From NCBI RefSeq assembly GCF_901709675.1, contig NC_051105.1, positions 11,454,604 through 11,518,603 of the forward strand: a DNA stretch of 64,000 bases, in the 5' to 3' direction. The position numbers and the translations under genes were made by a program. How positions within the stretch are numbered: position 1 is the first letter of the stretch; every line of letters starts with the position of its first letter. Source of the stretch: Syngnathus acus (taxonomy: Eukaryota; Chordata; Actinopteri; Syngnathiformes; Syngnathidae). This document shows positions 24,706-51,300 of the stretch, one piece after another. The notes beneath the pieces were generated by a model, which saw only the letters and a program-made list of their open reading frames with translations, was not told the origin of the DNA and did no database searches.

Positions 24706-27434
24706 CCAAGACATGTACACCAAAAAGAGCTGCACAATTTCCATTGAATTAAACACAAAAATACAGCTGGCAAGTTACATTTTATACCAAGCAGCCCATG
24801 ATGACAACATGAAAGTCATGTCACAGCTACTGAAGCAAAAGAATGATAGTACACACTGTTGATACCGTTGGACAGTGAGTGTGCCTGCTCGGGCGCATGT
24901 GTGTGTGTGTCAAAGTAGGTCAGCGGAGGAGGCCTCCCTAGAAGACGACGTGAACTTGTCACCTTGAATCGCCCGCCGAGGAAGGAAACAAGGGAGACAC
25001 ACCGGCGAAGAGGAGGAGGATGTGATGAGGACAAACAGTGTTAGGCGAGTGACTTCCTAAATGTCATCTATTAAATATAATACATGCAGCGGACCCCCAT
25101 TATTTGCGGAGGATAGCGACTGGGTCGGCCTGTGAATAGTGAAAATCTCCCTATAATGGACGGCCATTATAAAAGCATCGAGGAAAAAAATGATTTACAA
25201 CAATCTGGGGAGTGTTTTATGGTGAATCATCCAAAATCAAAATGGCTGACACTCGTTATGCGCTTTGCCATCGTGAACACATGAGCCGAATGTTAATATC
25301 TCACTGTCACGAATAATATTCCAAAAGCACCCAAAATAGCAAAACAACGTGACAAAAAATGTTTCAGTCCACCCGGTCCAAAAGTTCTCTCAACCCCAAG
25401 TCCAAAGTACTTTTTGACTGGTGTCACTCAAGCTTGTTTTTCATGTAAAGTTCTGGCTTTTATTTTTTAAAATCCAGATATATGGCCAGTGAGTGATAGC
25501 GTTGTTAGCGTGTAGCATGTCCATCAAGCACTGACCGTGAAGCTAATGGATTTAGCGTGTTTACAACCATCGCACTTGTTGACCTTATACAAGCTTCAAT
25601 CAATTCCCTTAGCACTCTTCTTTTTCTTCTTCTGTGTCCAACTCCCTCAAAATCCGCCACACAGGTCCATCATGGGCCCAACAAGAACTTAGGTCAACTT
25701 GTCATAATGGTAATTATTAACTTAACACTGATTAAAGGTTTCACGGTGCCATTTTTTTGCAGTTACAAATATTCCAAACTCAGAAATTGATTCTGTTAAA
25801 GCTTTTTCCCCCTCAATATCCTTCATATGCACCAACATTCTTTTGTTCTCAGCAGTATTCATTCAGTACGCTAGTTGAACGATAGTAGAACTAGTACAAT
25901 AGTACGAGTAGGCTATCTAGATCAAGGATATGGACGAAAATGCTCAAACAGCTTGTCTCGAGCTTTCATCTTGTTTGCGATAGACGTAATTACAGACTGT
26001 GCTGCTTTGGTCTCTCATTCAATGGAAAGAAAATGACAATGACAGTCATTTCACACACACATACACAGGAGACGAAAAAAAAAAAACCATTTCACTGCTG
26101 TAATGAAGCGAGCAGGACACGGCGCTCTCTGTCTGGGAAACCAGAAAAAAATTAAATTCAAAAGCAGATGAAAAGAATGAAAGCCATTAAAAAAATATTT
26201 AAAAAAACATGTCAGTGAGGACGTCAAACAAAGTCGGACGTGTGTTCTCGTCTCATGACAAGCATATTTAGGAACGTGTCGGAAGACTTTCATCACCACG
26301 ACAACCTGCCGCCGTTTACGCACACAAAAAGCCTCAAAACGTTGTCATGGAACACACTTTCTTCCCCAAGGCTTCTTTTCTTTCTCTAAGAAGCACAATA
26401 GCCAATAAGGAAGCTGGAAGGAGCCTTCTGACATTATTGCCAAGTTGTTTTTTATCTTCTCCAAGTCGGAGAACATCGCGCAACATTTGCTTACAAAAAG
26501 CGGCCGACCTGTCATGCCAAGATTAGAATGTGCCCGCTTACATGACGCTAATGTATGTCAGCATGCCAGATCATAGTTAGCTAGCTAGCATGAAAAAAAA
26601 AAATAGTGCCAGTCACTAAAAATCCTAATTAAAGTCATATTTTCAAAGAAGCTCCAAACAGAATCTTTCGTGCCAAGCTAAGAATGTGTCCGATTAGTTG
26701 CTAATTAGCTAGCCACTAGCATGAGAAATAAATTTAGTGTCAGTCACAGGAGATCCAAATTAAAGTTTTCACAAAAAGGTAATTGATACATCAGGTGATT
26801 CTCGAACTGGATCAAAACACGAATTTAGAAAACTAAATGTAGTGAGAACGCTATCGGGTTAGCACAGCAAGTCAAAGCGCTTTTCATCATCATTTGGACA
26901 CCACTGCAATGTTTTCTGCTTAGGCTGCATCCGTCTACTTTTATCCTTTCATAAAAAGTGTCCCAAAAAAGCCAATTGAAACGCAAAGTGCACAAGACTT
27001 CCGATTTATTCCTTTGAGGTCTTATGAGGACAATTCTAAGCTTTTATGGACGCTTTTGAGTCGAAACATCTAAGAAATCGATAGCGAAAAAGAAAAGGAA
27101 GCAGTCAGTGGCCATTAGCGACTTGGCGCTAATTAGCATCCATTAGCTCACAGAGAGCATCAACATTTAATGAGCTCACACACGCGCATGCACACACGCA
27201 CGCAAGCACACACTTACGTAGGTGACAAGCAGGAGGTGATGAAGATGGATTTTTAATTAGGCACTGTATTTTTATCATGTTTTTATACAAAATGTTTTAT
27301 CATTTTATTAATAACAGAGTAATATAATTTTATTGATGAAACAAAAACAAATTATTATTTAAACATTTTGCAAATACCGTTTCACATGTGTAACCCTTTA
27401 AATGTTAACATTTTGTTTTAGGTAGCGTAGGAGT

Positions 27435-28599
27435 TGTTGATAATTGGTCCAACTCGTTATCAACACTTATTTAAGGAAACCACTATAACTATAGATAACC
27501 GTACTATCACTCAGAGCGATACTGTAACTAATCTCGGGGTAATATTTGACCAAACGCTCTCCTTCCAAAAGCACATTAAGAAGATAACCAGAATTGCGTT
27601 TTTTCACCTTCGTAATATTGCAAAGATTCGTCCGATCCTCTCGACTGGTGATGCGGAAACTATTATACATGCGTTCGTCACGTCGCGCCTGGACTACTGT
27701 AATGTATTATTCTCTGGTCTTCCTAAGTCCCGCATCAAAAGTCTACAGTTAGTACAAAATGCTGCTGCAAGGCTGCTCTCACGGACCAGAAAATATGATC
27801 ACATTACCCCAATATTAGCCAACTTACATTGGCTCCCGGTCCATTTAAGATGTGACTTCAAGGTTCTTCTATTAACCTATAAATCACTGCATGGCTTAGC
27901 GCCTTCATATCTCGTCGACCTAGTTGTTCCTTATGTTCCGTCTCGTAACCTTCGTTCGCAAAACGCTAGTCTTTTAGCGACACCGAGGGCCAAGAAAATG
28001 TCTGCAGGGTCTAGAGCATTTTCTATTCGGGCTCCAGAGCTTTGGAATGCCCTACCAATGGATATTAGAACTGCTACCTCAGTAGAAACATTTAAGACAC
28101 GTTTAAAGACACATTTCTATGATATGGGCTTTAATTAACCTGTAGTGGCAGATTCGGCTGGAGTTTGTTTTCTCGGCTGGGGAGGTGGTTAGGTGGCACC
28201 CAAGCTGACAGCGGCTATCTGGATTCTCGTGGACCAATTCAGGATGGGGGAACTGCAGCTCAACCTCCTCGAAGACACTGCCAGGACAATTGAGGGCTCC
28301 TCCGGCAGCTCTTCGCTTTGACTTGGACATCCACTTTTTCATTGATTTTCATATTATGTATTATTTGTGCCCTCTCTGCATCCATTGCAGCCTGGTGATC
28401 CTGAAAGGGGGATCCTTCCATCTGTGGTCCCTTCTCAAGGTTTCTCATTTTCCCCTGGCAGGGTTTTTTTCAGTTCTTCCTTGCCCTTTTGGGAGCTTAA
28501 GATCAGGGGATGCTTTGAGAATAATTGTCAATTTTTGTCTATGTGAAGCCCTTTGAGACTGCTTGTGATTTAGGGCTATACAAATAAACTTGACTTGAC
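27435..28599 (+). mobile_element. 5'-truncated L2-type non-LTR retrotransposon
   Basis: An open frame from the 5' truncation point to 28138 encodes about 235 residues of the C-terminal end of the reverse-transcriptase ORF. Hallmarks are VTNLGVIFDQTLSF, FVTSRLDYCNVLFSGLP, LQLVQNAAARLL, LHWLPV, APSYLVDLV and APELWNALP. A 3'UTR follows, ending GCCCTTTGAGACTGCTTGTG and GGGCTATACAAATAAACTTG with two TTGACT units, the classic fish L2 tail. TAGGAGT at 27428-27434 is repeated at 28600-28606, giving a 7-bp target-site duplication. The frame has no stop codons, so the insertion is probably recent, but the missing 5' part means it cannot move by itself. Confidence 0.92.
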
Positions 28600-28606
28600 T
28601 AGGAGT

Positions 28607-29991
28607 CAAAATCAATAGGGTGCTCTTTCCACCAACATTAACGCAAGGGTCAAATTGAGCCGTGTGTGTGTGTGTGTGTGTGCCTGTGCCTGTGTTCCAT
28701 TTCCTGTCAAGTAATGACATCATGGCTTGTACTGCTGTAACATTTTATTCAGAGATGACATCATCTTACTGGAACACACATGCACATTACGCCTCTTCAG
28801 TCAGATCCGCAAATGAGGATTTTTATTTATTTTTTTGCTGTGTGTGCTGGAGTTTTTTTTTTATTCAAACTTGAACTCATAACCTGTGTCCACCCCCACA
28901 AACGCACACAGGCACACATTGGCCGCCTCCTCACCTCCTGTCTCTCCGCCTACAACTTCCTGTCTCTCTATCTTTCTAAACTTCCCTACTGATTCCAAAA
29001 TGCTGCTTGATTTGGATTTAAATTATCATTTTTTTGGGCGGTAAAATATAGAATTTCTCTGCAACAATGCACCATTTTGTAACAAACACAGTTTTGTCAA
29101 CAAATAAGGACTGTCTGTAAAAAATTAACCAACCAGCAAAATTGTGCAAATAAATTGCTTTGACATGAAGTTGAACACAGCAACGCTCCATTTTGTTTCG
29201 CTCAACTCTGGCACAAACATGTGCTCTAAAGGGCATCCAGCGTCAGTCGGCTCCTTTGGGGGAGGTTGTTTCCGTGGCAACAAGCGAGCACAACAAATGA
29301 GGAATGAACCAAACCACCCGCCCCCCCTCGCAGGCATCTACACAGAGGCATCTACAACTCCCTAATTTGACACGTGGTGTGGTAGCACTCCAACTTGGCC
29401 CAAATCAAAAAGTTCCAGCTCGTTAGCCGCTGCTTCTCTAACGAGCGAGACGTTCAATTAGCGATAACAAGACAGACGCTGAGGAGGAGTCGTCCTCCAC
29501 GGCGTAAACAAAACACTTTTGTTAGCGCACGTTCAACGCGGCGAGCGTTTACGACGTATTACACGTGTTTAGCTGCCTTAGCATACGATTCACTCCACTT
29601 CTGATACGATTCAATTCAATTTCGATATGACATTGACTCCAGTTTTGGTGCGATACAAGTCACTCTTCCCCATTGAATGCAATTTGTGTGATCAAATCAA
29701 CACGATAGGAGCAGAGCTGCAGTGCATTGTGGGTAACTGACCGTGTCGCCGATATGATCTCCCATACATAGTGTGAGCGGTGTTGCCCGGTTAGCGCTGG
29801 CGGTAACGCTGGAGGGCATCAGGAATGTTTGACTTTTAATTGGCGGCCTCCACCTGCTGGCTGACTTTTAATTGGTCGCCTCCGCTGGCTGACTTCCCAT
29901 CAATTGCCTGCTGGACACACAGCGGAAGAATGCTAATGTGATCAGGAGTTTTAATTGGGTGCAGTGCATGATGGGAAAGCACACATGCAGG

Positions 29992-30054
<63 letters not shown>

Positions 30055-30434
30055 TTGTTGAACATGACGGAAAGATTCTAAGCTCTACTCTGAAACGCTA
30101 ACCAAAGCCTGTAAAAGCCTGACCCTGGTCTGAAACTGCTAACCCTATTAAATCACAATAACAAACGCTACTACAATTAATCAGGCTATCAAAAACAATT
30201 CAATTAATTGACATGATGGGAAGGGGAAACATGTTTACCTTGCAAATGTCTTCTGACGTTGTGGCAATTGGCAAATTACAAAGGTGACCTTTTGAGAAGT
30301 TTGCCACTTCCTGTTTGGAGGGGGCGCTCAAACGTGCGCTTGACAGCCACACTGACACCTAGTGGATCCTTGCAGCATAACAACATCAATCAGTTGAGAA
30401 GGAATACACAAAAGCGAGAGTTGAGATTCTACGA
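28607..30434. other. Intergenic region downstream of klf7
   Basis: No gene seen. The region holds a TG run at 28662-28682 and a (GC)n(CA)n microsatellite at 29990-30050. Confidence 0.5.
29990..30050. repeat. (GC)n(AC)n microsatellite
   Basis: About ten GC bases followed by 25 AC units, an alternating purine-pyrimidine tract of the type that can adopt Z-DNA. Confidence 0.95.
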
Positions 30435-30440
30435 TTTATT
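30435..30440 (-). terminator. klf7: Candidate klf7 polyadenylation signal
   Basis: AATAAA on the minus strand in an AT-rich context (TGTACAAATATGTGTAATAAA), about 3.2 kb downstream of the klf7 stop. Mammalian KLF7 also has a multi-kilobase 3'UTR. Other hexamers could be used. Confidence 0.35.
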
Positions 30441-33400
30441 ACACATATTTGTACATTCTTAAATAAAAAGGCTCCACTGGACACTTGTTGCATAGATATG
30501 ATACAATACCAATTTAGAAAAAACAATTATCAAACACATCCAGTAACAAAAATAAACTCTCCCTCGTCAATAAACAACATAATGTCGTATCATACAAATC
30601 ATATCATTTCAACACTTTGTACAGCAAAAAAGGTGTCGGCAATGGGACTCAGTAACCACAAAGAAAATTGATTTGATCAGAGTACCCCCCCCTGAAAAAT
30701 GTCACTTTTAACATCTCGTTAATTGATGATTCAAAATGATTTAGAAAAATAATTGCATGACCAAACTAGTGCTTAGATGCAGTACCACTTTGCCTCTTTG
30801 GGGGTGCCATTGAGTCACTCAAGTGTATGTCAAATATTTTTGTCAGGATTTCATTGCAATGTCCAGAAATAGTAAAATTTCAGAAGAGGACATTATTCAA
30901 CTTGTGATTTTTCATGTGACTTTTTCACAAAAGTCAAAAAAAAAATGGTGGTGTGTTTGGGTTGTAGAAATGTGCTTAACAGATGCTAAGGAAGCTAATG
31001 AGTATGATTTGAGACTCAGTGATCACAGCTAAAAGCCTACATCTTGATTTGTATACTTGTACTATTTTTTTTTGTTCTTTTTTTGTTCAAACATGAATAT
31101 AAGCCAATTAAAAACAGTCATAGTCAATTCAATGCCTGGAGCTATTGCTATTGCAGTACCGCATTGCACCATTGAGTCACACCAACAAGACGTTTTTACA
31201 ACTCAGAATGTCACGCACAAAATTACAGAGGCAAAAATCTTTCGCCGAAAATATTAAGAATTAAATTTTAAAAATTTTGTTTTTTCAATTTACAGTTTGT
31301 TTGACGAGTGACTTTTTCAGGAATTCTCAACAAATAGGTGACAGATTTCAGTTAAAAAAAAAGCTAATGTGGCTAATGAGTCATGTGATAGCAGCAACGC
31401 CATGAGAGTCACATGACTGAGTGTCAAGGCATTTGATTAACAGGTGTTGGATATGTGACGTGCTGTTGTCCTGGTGGCGTGGCGGATGTGCGACAAGTGC
31501 AACGAGACTATGCTAGCCGGCTAATGAGATAGCAGTGCAAGAATTGTGATCACGTAGTGCAACGTTGGCAAGAACTAAAGCAGAAAGTGGCTAAGGAAGT
31601 CACGCTATTTACAAAAGCTAACAGACATAGCTGGCGACTGGTGAGATTGCACCGTCTAATTCAGCCAGTCCTATTCCATGATTGGCTGGTGAGTCTCTCT
31701 TTGGAATCATTTGGAGTCAACAATCTTAACCCTTAGCTAAAACTAACCCAAAGAGGACCTCCGCTGATGCTAAGGTTGCCTCCGTCTAGTAGCTGCTAGT
31801 GCGGCGCTAACATGACTTAACTACACCAAAGCTATAGCTCAAACAGCTAATTGGGCCCTGCAAGCCAAAATATCTTACACTAGAAGGCCAGTTTTTGTAT
31901 GTAGTGGCCGTTTATGCTAAGATGATCTTTTGTTAGCGCATCGCTAATGGGGTCTGACACAATTAAACCTCTGGAACACCTCACATTCCCCCCTTTTTTT
32001 TCTGATACGTTGTCCCTGTGCACTCAAAAGAGCTTCATTCGCTACTCGCTTGTGGGTTGCTAATAGTGCTAATGCTAATCGGCAGCTAGCTTGGGAGTCA
32101 AGCCGAAACAAACTAAGCCAAGGTGAGCGAGGCGTAAGCACGGGAAAAAAGTTTTGTAATAATAATTTCTATCAAACAGAAGTTTCCCACAGACACAATC
32201 ATATGTTGGTGCTTTGAAAAGTGCTACTAGCGTCCTTCTGTGATTGTACGTCTCATTCCAAGCACTTTTGTGGACACAGAGACTGTAAATTGCCAATTTA
32301 GAGAGGTTGAAGTCTTTCATACAGAAGCTAAGTAAGTATATTTGTCGGACAATCGTTTTTAATCGTTGTTAAAATTTCCACCGTCTTCCTTTTACACAGC
32401 CTTCTTGATTCTACCTCAGAAACCGAGAAATTTGCTAGGTGACTGTAACACACAACGGCAAACCGGGTAAAAAAAATGGCTTTGATGGTCAGCGTGAAAG
32501 GGGCTAATGGCGGTGAATTTCTTTTTGTCGTACCCCCCTTCCCCTTGTACAAAAACGTGGTGGAGCTGCCTCAAAATGATGAATCCATATTGGAGGTTTT
32601 TGGTTTTGATTGTTCCGAGCTGCACTGCGGACCACCCTTGGGATATTTATGCCATCGGCGGCACCAGGGAAAGAGGATTTTCCAGCGTCTATGTTTGAAT
32701 GTCCATGGTTCATGTTTCCAAAGAGAAAAGCATGACAGAAGCGGATCAAGAAAACGTTGCCATGGAGATCAGAATCAGATCATTTGTTATCAGAAAAAAA
32801 AACTATGCTAAGTAGTTACGTGTGAAGTTTGTGTGCGTGTGTGTTCAGCATGTGTTTTTGTGTGTTTTTAGTGGTTTTCTTCCATTTTTTTTGTATTTTT
32901 TCTGTTTGCAGTACAAAAAAAGAATGAGTTGAACATTAGAAAAAAAAGTGCAGTCATTGGATATCAAGTTAGCAGCAAAGTTAGCAGTTAAGTGAGTGGC
33001 TGAGTTAGTGGCTAACTTAGCGCCTTACTTACCAGCTAACTTGGTAGCTAACTTGGCGGATAACTCACCAGCTAGTTAGTGGCGTCCCTTTTGACCGCAC
33101 ACATCATGTGGCACAAACAAGAAGTTTAAAAAATACACTTCCTGTTTCTTTGATTGGCCAGTCCTCTCACATTCTGCTGAGTTCAGACATTTTCTCTAAA
33201 TGAGAAAAAGAGCAAAAAGTGTCATCAAGAAGAAACGTTGTTGTGGTTCTCCCAGTAGAAAAAAAAAAAAAATCAAAGTGTCGCTGCGCATTTTTTTCCC
33301 GCCCAATAGGGTCCATTGCGGCGGAGGAGAGCCGACAAGAGGGCGGCAAGTCTCTCGGATGTCAGATTGTGTTGTTTTCTTCAGCTGGATGGCGTTCTCG

Positions 33401-33673
33401 TGGCGCATTGCCACCCGTAAAAAAACCCCAAAAGGTTTGATTGTACAAATAGGAGCATATGACGATTTTTTTCTGAGAAAATTCTAGACGCTTAACTGGC
33501 GTGATGCGTTTGAAGACGGCACGTAAAAAACAGTGAGTGTGTAAGTGAATGAAAACTGACAATCTAACTACTCCTCCTCCTCCTCCTCTTTTTCCTTCTC
33601 TTCTGACACCAGGTGATGGTGGACAGGCTTCTTCTTTCTTCTTGTTTTGTCCTGCTTTGCGGTAGCGCCCCCT
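30441..33673 (-). other. klf7: Probable klf7 3'UTR
   Basis: Sequence between the klf7 stop codon and the candidate polyadenylation signal. It contains no spliced coding structure. The 111-codon plus-strand ORF at 32476-32811 has no recognisable domain and is probably chance. Confidence 0.4.
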
Positions 33674-47690
<14,017 letters not shown>

Positions 47691-48360
47691 GCTTGTTGTG
47701 CAAGAACAACAAGAAGTAAAAGAAAAACGTCCACAATCAAGCCCAAAAAAAGTCCGCACGGGAAGTGTCACATCCAAACAATTATTTCCTCATCTCACGT
47801 TTAGGTGGGGAGAGAAAAAGAAAAAGAAAAAAAACAACTACAGCTGAAGCAGGGAAGCTCAGAATGAGCGCGCACTTTAATTTTAATTTGTTGAAAAGGA
47901 GAAAAATGAAGCTTAGTTTTGTCGGTTCCGCCTCTGCTCGCGGCTGCCAGGTTTGCTTCCGCACAGGCAGCTCGCCATGCAGGCTGCGGGTTGCCAGGTT
48001 TGCTTCTCGGCACAAGCCACGCAGCTTCGCCATGCAGGCTTTTGCGGGTTGCCAGGTACCACATAAGCGGGGGACCAGAGGGGGCGTGAAGTCTCTTGTC
48101 ACTCACTTGCTCGCGTGACCATATAAGGTAAATCGGCTTCATGATGTCAGCGCCGGCCACGTAAGGGGGTGCTGCTGGTGAGGTTGGAGGCGGGACTTGT
48201 TGGGAGATAGGCTCGCCATTGGTTGGTTCCCGCTGTCAGCCCCGCCTCTTTGGGCAAAGAGGGGGGTGAGTTATTTTTAGCGAGCTTTAAATTGAGCCGA
48301 GCAACGCTCCAGCCAGTCAGTCCTGTGAGGACCTAAGAGGACGCACATGAGCGAGTAGTT
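47691..48360 (-). promoter_or_regulatory. klf7: Probable klf7 5'UTR and promoter region
   Basis: Sequence immediately upstream of the klf7 start codon. It becomes GC-rich from about 47930 and contains a short tandem repeat at 47940-48058. ATTGG/CCAAT motifs occur near 48215-48225. The start site itself cannot be read from the sequence. Confidence 0.4.
47940..48058. repeat. Short tandem repeat in the klf7 upstream region
   Basis: Two and a half degenerate units of about 55 bp sharing TTGCCAGGTTTGCTTC, then a CACA/AGC-rich stretch and CGCCATGCAGGCT. It lies within the probable 5'UTR or promoter of klf7. Confidence 0.7.
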
Positions 48361-51300
48361 CTCCAAAAACAAGCAGCGTCAGAAAGCAGTGGGAGCGTAC
48401 ATGTGAAAGTACATTTACAAGCTGCATGAAACGGAGCAGAGTCAGCAGACCTTCTCCCACCACTTCGGGTCAAATGACTGGGTTGGCTAGACCCTGTGGC
48501 TAAGCATGATGCTAATTAAAAATAAACTACAGAAATGGCGGTGGTCTTGTTGGTATGGGACATCTAAACTAAGATTTTGACATCACAAAATTGTTTAAGA
48601 TTATCAGAAGTTGCATGTCATGTTTGGGAACTGAAATGAAACCTAACCTAAATGTCAATTCAAGACTATTTAGTGGTATCAGGTGCACTATGTACAGTAT
48701 AAATGTGCTTGGTAAGCAGCAGTTGAAGCACACATTGTGTAGGGAATTAAGTCCAACAAAGAAAAAGTCACATGACATTTCCCTCAGGTGCATCGTGTCA
48801 CATCTCCAGGGATGGAGGAACACGTCTCGGAGGAGAAGGCCGAAAGGGGTGTTTGAGGGGGAGCAGATGGCTTCTACATGAGCTCTTAAGACATTTTCAT
48901 CATTGATTTTTACTAAGGCAAGGTGGAGGGGGTTGATCAATACTGGCTGACAGATTGCCAGAAACAGCCGGTCACACCACTCAAAATATATACCAGTATC
49001 GCTCAAACTACTACTAGCATGTTGGGTTATAGTACTGCTATTACAACTAGCATACTACTACTTCTACTAGCATTACTCACACTAGTACTACAACTGCTTG
49101 CATGGTGTCTATGATATGTAAAATTATCATGTTTTAAAAACATGGCAATGGCCTAACAGGTGTCAAAGTGTCTTTTTGTAAATTAAAGTCACATTGAGAT
49201 GTCTCATGTGGTTAGCGGATAGACAAAATGGCCGTTTAGAGGTGTGTGTGTATAAACAATAGAGATTTGTTGTAGAAGAAGAGAGACATCTACTTTTATG
49301 AGGCCATAAAACATCTCCGCGGTGACCTTCCTTTGATGGTCGCCATGGCTAATGCGCGTTTATACGCCACAAACATGTAGCCGCGTCATTACCTTCTCGT
49401 TTTGTGATTGACAGCTGCAAATACATCATTGTTAACACATGCACAGACTCAAACGATTATCGGTGGACTGTGTCCAATGCGTTGTTTGAGGTGAGGTGAT
49501 TTTTTGGGTGAGGGTGGATGGAATTTGTCACAATTGATCTAAAACACTATTTTAATTGATTTATTTGAAGATGATTTGATATTTTTCAGGATTATTTTTG
49601 AGGCGGCGAAAAACTATCCATCCATTCAAAGTAGCAACAAACACGTCATCGTGTCATTGGACCGCATGATGTTTGCGCGCCATCGCCATGGCACCGTTCT
49701 ACTGGGATCTTTAGCATGTGTTTATCGCCTCTTATGAAACCCCACTGAGTGGGTGTATGACTGTGTGTTGTGTGTTTGTGCATGTGTTTTAGTGTACGTG
49801 TGTGGGTGCGTGCACGCGTTCACACAAACATCCAGATGTGTCCCCTGCGTCACATCCGAACCACCTGTGGTTCATGGACGCTGTGCCACATGACCACGAC
49901 AGTACAGCACCCACAAGCTCCTTTTGTGTGTATTTGCATGTGTGAATTTCTCAAAATTTCTGGTATCTTGACATTTGTGCAATCGGGTGGAATTTTCTTG
50001 TTTTTACCATTTTCATAAACGAGTGCAGGTAGAAAGGGGTGTTTGCGCCGTTGTGGGTGTGAACACAGCTGACTTAGTTCCCCGCCAATGAAATCTTTCT
50101 CATGGCAGAAACAGGCTTACTGGAGTCCATGCAGAAGATCCACTACTGTGAAGTGGGCACATGGAGACCTGGTTCCACTTCCATTGTTTGTGCACCCACA
50201 CCCTTTCCACCACTCCAATATTCCACACGTCCTGTAGGTGGTCAAACGGTTGTCATTGTGATCTCAATCCTTTTCCACCGCTGACAGACGATGCAAGTTG
50301 ATCTTCAAAAGTGTAGCAAGTAAATCATAATAATAAAAATAATGTTTTTTGCCTTGCCAATCAGTTGGTCAGTGAGAGTGTTCATCATCCTGCATTAATT
50401 CCGGACCAGCGGACGCCAGCCAGGCTCCACCAGGGACTGACATCATCTAAAAGCCTACACACTACATCACCCCCCCCCCCCCCCGCCCCCAACTAATACC
50501 CCTCAACGCCTAGACCCTTTTCTAGCCCAGCCCTCCATCATTCCTCCTCTGCTCCCTGCATGGCCCAGTTCTTCCTCCGTGGCATCGCCCCGGGTCCAAT
50601 TCAGCAGCGACCTGACACTCTCATTTAGTTTCGATACCAAGCCCCCCCCCCTCTATAAATTCCCCCCACCTCACGTCCTGCCTGGAAGTAGAAGAAAAGG
50701 AAGAAGCGCCGTCGCACATAAATCTTTGCTGGAGACACCTTCTCCTCCTCCCTGACCCACTTCCTCCTCCTCGAATGTCATCGGCTCCTCTGTCCATAAA
50801 TCTTCACGTGCTATGTTTGACTACAAAAGTGCAATATTAGCAGAAAAATTGCAATGTTCTACTTTTGGGAATATTTTCCACAGTTAAATACTAGATTTGC
50901 TATATTCGATCACAAAAAGCACACATCCACCCAGCTGGTCACCTGCCTGAGGGCTGGAGAAGCAGTTTGCAGTGGTTTTTGTATCTTGTCTGCTGCAGAG
51001 AACAGCAGGTCATCAATAAACCCGCTAAGGGGGGAGAAGAGAACGAGGTGATGAGGAAGAGCACAGAATGGAAAAGAAAGATGGACTGAAGTTGGGAGGA
51101 AGAGGGAGAAAGAGCCGTTAAAGAAGAGCTCAAGTGCTCAAGTTGAAGGAAAGCCAAGATGTGTTTTATTTCCTCACTCAGAAGCTTCTGTGACCTCCCC
51201 CAGGGAACAAGCAGAGTCATCGTTCAAAGTAGACGACACTTCATTACACCGGGCCTTCTTCCTCCAATTCCTATTTCCTGCCTTCGTTGCTCGCTTTTCT

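Larger units (their letters stand above)
18600..27427. other. Intergenic region between creb1 and the L2 element
   Basis: No gene recognised. The region contains several TG/CA microsatellites (19537-19556, 21886-21914, 22972-22994, 23439-23491, 23631-23668), a degenerate AACCCTAA-rich patch near 24120-24225, and two CTCF-like motifs (20092-20105 and 24692-24705). The ORFs present are short and low-complexity. Confidence 0.6.

Noticed and set aside
32476-32811. 111-codon plus-strand ORF between the L2 element and klf7
   Set aside because: No similarity recognised, it lies antisense in the probable klf7 3'UTR, and it has no splice partners.
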